Source of the DNA: an uncultured Sphingomonas sp. | GTDB taxonomy: Bacteria; Pseudomonadota; Alphaproteobacteria; Sphingomonadales; Sphingomonadaceae | Assembly: GCA_913777295.1 (NCBI GenBank) | Contig: CAJYRU010000283.1 | Coordinates: 1 to 42,912, forward strand | DNA: 42,912 nucleotides | Reading direction: 5' to 3' | Shown: positions 41,740 through 42,912 of the stretch, in pieces | Layout of the letters: each line of letters begins with the position of its first letter | Numbering within the stretch: the stretch's first letter is position 1 | The notes under the pieces: model-generated | Seen by the model: the letters and a program-made list of their open reading frames with translations, nothing else | Databases searched by the model: none | What the model was told of the DNA's origin: nothing | Made by a program: the position numbers and the translations under genes

Positions 41740-41744
41740 CTACA
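41740..41744 (+). repeat. Right terminus of the prophage (CTACA)
   Basis: CTACA is the inverse of the left TGTAG. GTA gp10 coding sequence begins directly after it at 41745. The boundary is inferred from this symmetry. Confidence 0.75.
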
Positions 41745-41897
41745 CTGATCTGGCATTGCCTGCGCGAGGTGCCCGAGGGGCTGAGCCGCGAGCAGCTGGG
41801 CGACGCGCTGGTCGATCTGGGACTGGCGGCGCTGGCGCCCGTGCTGCGCCAATTGCTGCGCCAGATACTGGGCGGCCAAGAATCGGGCGGCCGATGA
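41745..41897 (+). pseudogene. GTA gp10 family protein, 3' fragment
   Basis: Fifty codons are open directly beyond the phage end (LIWHCLREVPEGLSREQLGDAL), a typical C-terminal half of the GTA gp10 tail chaperone family. The first half of the gene and any start codon are missing. The TGA overlaps the start of the next GTA gene. The gene must be non-functional here. Confidence 0.82.
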
Positions 41898-42091
41898 CCT
41901 TTGCCGAGGCGGCGGCGCGGCTGGCGGGGATGGCGGGGGCGGTGCTGGGCTGGTCGCCCGACCGCTTCTGGCGCGCCACCCCGGCCGAGCTTCAGAGAAT
42001 CGTGACGGCGATGACGGGCGGAACGGAGGGCGGCGATCCCCCCTCGCCCGCCACCCTCGCGCGTTTGCGGGAGATGTATCCGGATGGATGA
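41894..42091 (+). CDS. GTA phage tail assembly chaperone (gp10.1-like)
   Basis: 65 residues from the ATG at 41894, which overlaps the gp10 stop (ATGA). The segment AAARLAGMAGAVLGWSPDRFWRATPAEL is the signature of the small DUF2376/tail-chaperone family found between gp10 and gp11 in GTA clusters. The gene is intact but its upstream promoter region is now phage DNA. Confidence 0.85.
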   Translation: MTFAEAAARLAGMAGAVLGWSPDRFWRATPAELQRIVTAMTGGTEGGDPPSPATLARLREMYPDG

Positions 42092-42623
42092 GCAGGATTT
42101 CGCGCCCCGTATCGATATGCGGGGCTTCATGGCGGACATGGGGGCGATGCGCGTCGAACTGTCGCGCGGCCTGGGCGATGCGGCGGAGATCGGCGCCCAC
42201 TCGGTCGAGGGGGCGCTGCTGCGTGCCGCGCGGACCGGCAGGTTCGGCTTCGAGGAGTTGAAGGCGACGGCGCTGTCGGTGCTCGACCAGATCGCGCGTG
42301 CGGCCCTGCGCGAGCTTGCCGGGGGGAAGCGCGAGGGGGGAGGTATGGCGGACCTGCTGGGCGGGCTGCTGTCCGGTCTGCCAGGGCGGGCGACCGGCGG
42401 GCCTGTATCGCCCGATCGCCCCTATCTGGTCGGCGAGCGAGGGCCGGAGGTGTTCGTGCCGACCAGCAGCGGGCGGGTCGAGCCACTGCGCTCCGGCGGG
42501 GTCCCGCGTGACGTGCGGGTGGCGATCACGATCCATGCGGGGGCGGGCGAAGCGGCAGGCGTCCTGCAACGCTCCAGCCGCCAGGTGGCAAGGGCGGTGC
42601 GCGCGGCGCTGGCCGAGGATTGA
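42084..42623 (+). CDS. GTA tape-measure-like protein (gp11-like)
   Basis: 179 residues. FMADMGAMRVELSRGLGDAAEIG, then TALSVLDQIARAALRELAGG, follows the short GTA tape measure family. The C-terminal part has the GERGPEVFVPTSSGRVEPL motif common in tail proteins. It overlaps the chaperone gene by eight bases. It appears intact. Confidence 0.8.
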   Translation: MDEQDFAPRIDMRGFMADMGAMRVELSRGLGDAAEIGAHSVEGALLRAARTGRFGFEELKATALSVLDQIARAALRELAGGKREGGGMADLLGGLLSGLPGRATGGPVSPDRPYLVGERGPEVFVPTSSGRVEPLRSGGVPRDVRVAITIHAGAGEAAGVLQRSSRQVARAVRAALAED

Positions 42624-42652
42624 GCCTTGGGGCCGGATTTGGGGGATGAACG

Positions 42653-42912
42653 ATGCAATGGTGTCTGCACGACCAGCGCCGCGACCAGCGGAGCGAGACG
42701 CTGACGCGCTTCGACCCGCGATACTGGACGGTCGATTTTCCACGCCCGATGATGGCGGCGGTGGTCGCGAGCGCGCCCGATGCGTTGCGGATCGATGCGG
42801 TATTCTATCGTGCCGACGATCTGGCGGGGCTGATCTGGGAATCGGTCGACCGGCACGACCATCCGCTGCTGCGCTACGACACGGTGCGCGACTATCGCGA
42901 TTGCCGGTTGCG
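42653..42912 (+). CDS. GTA gp12-like DUF2460 protein (partial)
   Basis: The ATG at 42653 has GGGGGA six bases upstream; another ATG at 42646 opens a different frame. The sequence TLTRFDPRYWTVDFPRPMMA, then VFYRADDLAGLIWESVDRHD, is characteristic of the DUF2460/TIGR02217 distal tail protein of GTAs. It runs off the window after about 86 residues. Confidence 0.85.
   Translation, partial: MQWCLHDQRRDQRSETLTRFDPRYWTVDFPRPMMAAVVASAPDALRIDAVFYRADDLAGLIWESVDRHDHPLLRYDTVRDYRDCRL

Larger units (their letters stand above)
193..41744. mobile_element. Complete Mu-like transposable prophage with siphovirus-type tail
   Basis: The element is bounded by 5'-TGTAG at 193-197 and CTACA-3' at 41740-41744. TG...CA termini are the rule for Mu-family elements, and both ends share an inverted TGTAG. 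Inside are a DDE transposase A, an ATPase B, Ner, GemA, Mor, an S24 repressor, Mu gp25 to gp29-type packaging genes, MuF, protease/scaffold, capsid, gpG and gp36/gp37-type genes, a long-tail module and lysis genes. Host GTA genes lie directly outside on both sides. No 5-bp target duplication is present (left flank ATTGC, right flank CTGAT). No obviously broken phage gene was seen, so the prophage may be functional. Confidence 0.93.

Noticed and set aside
193-41744. Contractile tail genes (sheath, baseplate), tRNA genes or CRISPR arrays
   Set aside because: None were seen; the tail module is siphovirus-like and no regularly spaced repeat array exists.
41755-41759. ATTGC in the right flank equals the last five host bases on the left (188-192)
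   Set aside because: It lies 10 bp beyond the CTACA end, inside conserved gp10 codons (Trp-His-Cys). Using it as a target duplication would give a right end without the CA terminus. Chance is more likely.

Overview
The window holds one complete Mu-like (transposable) prophage of about 41.5 kb, at roughly 193-41744. It sits inside a gene-transfer-agent (GTA) cluster of an alphaproteobacterium, most likely a sphingomonad. The host assignment rests on the high-GC sequence and on flanking genes that read as RcGTA-type gp9, gp10, gp10.1, gp11 and gp12. Both calls come from pattern recognition, not from a database search.

Flanks. On the left, the GTA major tail protein gene (gp9, TP901-1 type) runs for 53 codons and stops inside the phage end. 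On the right, the sequence resumes in the last 50 codons of gp10, followed by intact gp10.1 (tail chaperone), gp11 (tape-measure-like) and the start of gp12 (DUF2460). The prophage therefore replaces the end of gp9 and the start of gp10. The phage ends are 5'-TGTAG...CTACA-3', and the bases next to them are not duplicated.

Left half of the prophage, minus strand (399-18012). This is one long operon read leftward from a central control region: ner, transposase A, ATPase B, two HTH proteins, a run of small genes (including a stand-alone DnaA-domain-IV-like protein and a zinc-ribbon protein), gemA and mor. Packaging genes follow: DUF2730, gp26-like, gp27-like small terminase, gp28-like TerL, gp29-like portal, a hidden TraR/DksA-type zinc finger, three small genes, a DNA methyltransferase, and a MuF protein with C-terminal nuclease-toxin-like domains. 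Two exported proteins, one beta-helix-like, lie next to the left end.

Centre (18013-22300). Divergent operators and a LexA/S24-type repressor come first. Accessory genes follow: an exported protein, an exported thermonuclease-like protein and an AT-rich HExxH metallopeptidase reminiscent of Lit.

Right half, plus strand (21456-41694). The order is protease/scaffold, decoration protein, major capsid protein, gp36/gpG/gp37-type head-completion genes, a minus-strand moron, tail tube, a tail chaperone pair joined by a GGGAAAC -1 frameshift, a 1374-aa tape measure, a 941-aa tip protein, an SGNH-esterase fibre, a GH108 endolysin, a 3TM holin and small lysis-region genes. The tail is of siphovirus (B3/D3112-like) type; no contractile sheath gene is present.

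The genome is unusual because the repressor/ner switch lies in the middle with two divergent arms. The head genes are split between the arms, and a single inversion of the left half of a standard Mu gene order would produce this layout.
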